This document shows, in pieces, positions 63,513 through 64,000 of a DNA stretch of 64,000 nt (position 1 is the first letter of the stretch; each line of letters opens with the position of its first letter). The notes below the pieces were generated by a model, which did not search any database, had not been told where the DNA came from, and worked only from the letters and a program-made list of their open reading frames with translations. The translations under genes were made by a program, and so were the position numbers. Origin of the DNA: Hyphomicrobiales bacterium. GTDB lineage: Bacteria > Pseudomonadota > Alphaproteobacteria > Rhizobiales > Rhizobiaceae. The stretch spans positions 62,001 to 126,000 of the forward strand of contig JAJFHU010000020.1 of NCBI GenBank assembly GCA_021775455.1, given 5' to 3'.

Positions 63513-64000
63513 GTTGCCTGCAAACCATTTCAGATTACGCATTGCGATCAATCGGGATCGGCAAACGCCTTCTACCTGTCGAGGATATAACGCTTTGCGA
63601 ACAATTTGTGCTGATCGGCAGCGGAATGATCTGGAACGTATACTACGCTGTGCTCGCCCTGTTTGCCGGCTTTTTCTTCGCAACCGCAATTGCCCTGGCC
63701 AAAGCAAGTAACAATCGGTTACTCAGCGTGCCAGCGAAAGTGTTCATATTCGTGTTCCGCGGCTCACCTCTTTTCATTCAGTTTTTTCTGGCATATGAAG
63801 CCTTCGTGTTCCTTCCCAAACTGGGAATGGATATCGATCTCGGATTCATGACCATCACTGCCGAAACGCGTTGGCTTACCAAGGCGTGGTTGGGCGGTCT
63901 TGTTGTCTTGTTTCTCAATACCTCTGCATACAGCGCAGAGATTTTTTACGGCGCTTACAACTCTGTGCCCAAAGGTGACATTGAAGCTGCGGATGCCTAT
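63509..64000 (+). CDS. ABC transporter permease, second subunit (3' end outside window)
   Basis: The first 164 codons of a second HisM-type permease. It starts at ATG 63509, overlapping the previous stop by four bases. The reading frame is open to the right edge. It shows MIWNVYYAVLALFAGFFFAT as a first membrane helix, then VFIFVFRGSPLFIQFFLAYEA, then AYSAEIFYGAYNSVPKGDIE, the start of the EAA region. The gene and any following operon members continue past the window. Confidence 0.9.
   Translation, partial: MSCLQTISDYALRSIGIGKRLLPVEDITLCEQFVLIGSGMIWNVYYAVLALFAGFFFATAIALAKASNNRLLSVPAKVFIFVFRGSPLFIQFFLAYEAFVFLPKLGMDIDLGFMTITAETRWLTKAWLGGLVVLFLNTSAYSAEIFYGAYNSVPKGDIEAADAY

Overview
The window is chromosomal DNA from an alphaproteobacterium, most likely a Hyphomicrobiales (rhizobial-order) member with moderate GC, perhaps marine. 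The grounds are the adjacent divK and pleD, the run pyrB-pyrC-plsY-dprA-topA-rnr-DUF983-NUDIX-MFS, and order-typical families: DUF6105, DUF3572, EipB, and a DinB with an N-terminal zinc ribbon. This placement is inferred from family knowledge and gene order; no 16S gene or species-level marker is present.

Layout. 1-2.2 kb: a secreted M23 peptidase (cut by the left edge) convergent with prfB, which carries a textbook programmed +1 frameshift. 2.3-5.6 kb: a small secreted protein, a palindrome-rich non-coding stretch, an EamA exporter and glutamate dehydrogenase. 5.6-11.1 kb: a minus-strand cluster gatC, gatA, chorismate mutase, a PLP trans-sulfuration-type enzyme, gatB and a GNAT enzyme. 11.1-20.4 kb: UPF0173 hydrolase, ruvX, DUF6105, AidB-like acyl-CoA dehydrogenase, MATE, SDR, a frameshifted ACT-domain gene, a Bcr/CflA exporter, a gene remnant, and a divergent pair made of an unknown membrane protein and a membrane-anchored LuxR-type regulator. 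20.4-34 kb: a taurine:pyruvate-type aminotransferase, then the conserved pyr-plsY-dprA-topA-rnr core. 34-42 kb: an accessory stretch inserted around rpmG. It holds an XRE regulator that appears to start at ATT, small coiled-coil, membrane and RHH proteins, a GcvT-like folate enzyme with a LysR partner, a second LysR, a decayed duplicate of a fatty-acid desaturase, a pseudogene copy of DUF6105, the intact desaturase, and a possible structured RNA.

42-54 kb: pleD-divK, DUF3572-dinB, EipB, GDPD, FemAB-like/HIT pair, sterol-desaturase-like hydroxylase, GGCT-gor, DUF2059, rpiA and gph. 54-56 kb: a GGDEF-EAL membrane protein. 56.4-59.8 kb: a molybdenum-cofactor operon fdhD-mobA-mobB-moeA. 59.8-64 kb: an amino-acid/opine-type ABC transporter operon containing a DAO-type FAD oxidoreductase, cut by the right edge.

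How it works together. Most of the window is housekeeping: translation (prfB, gatCAB, rpmG), pyrimidine synthesis, DNA topology and repair, RNA decay, cell-cycle phosphorelay and c-di-GMP. Metabolic modules include taurine or omega-amine transamination, Mo-cofactor and formate dehydrogenase maturation, and uptake plus oxidation of an unknown amino compound. The least explained parts are the 34-42 kb accessory stretch and the divergent membrane-protein/membrane-LuxR pair at 18.7-20.3 kb. No tRNA, rRNA, CRISPR array, intact insertion sequence or prophage was seen.
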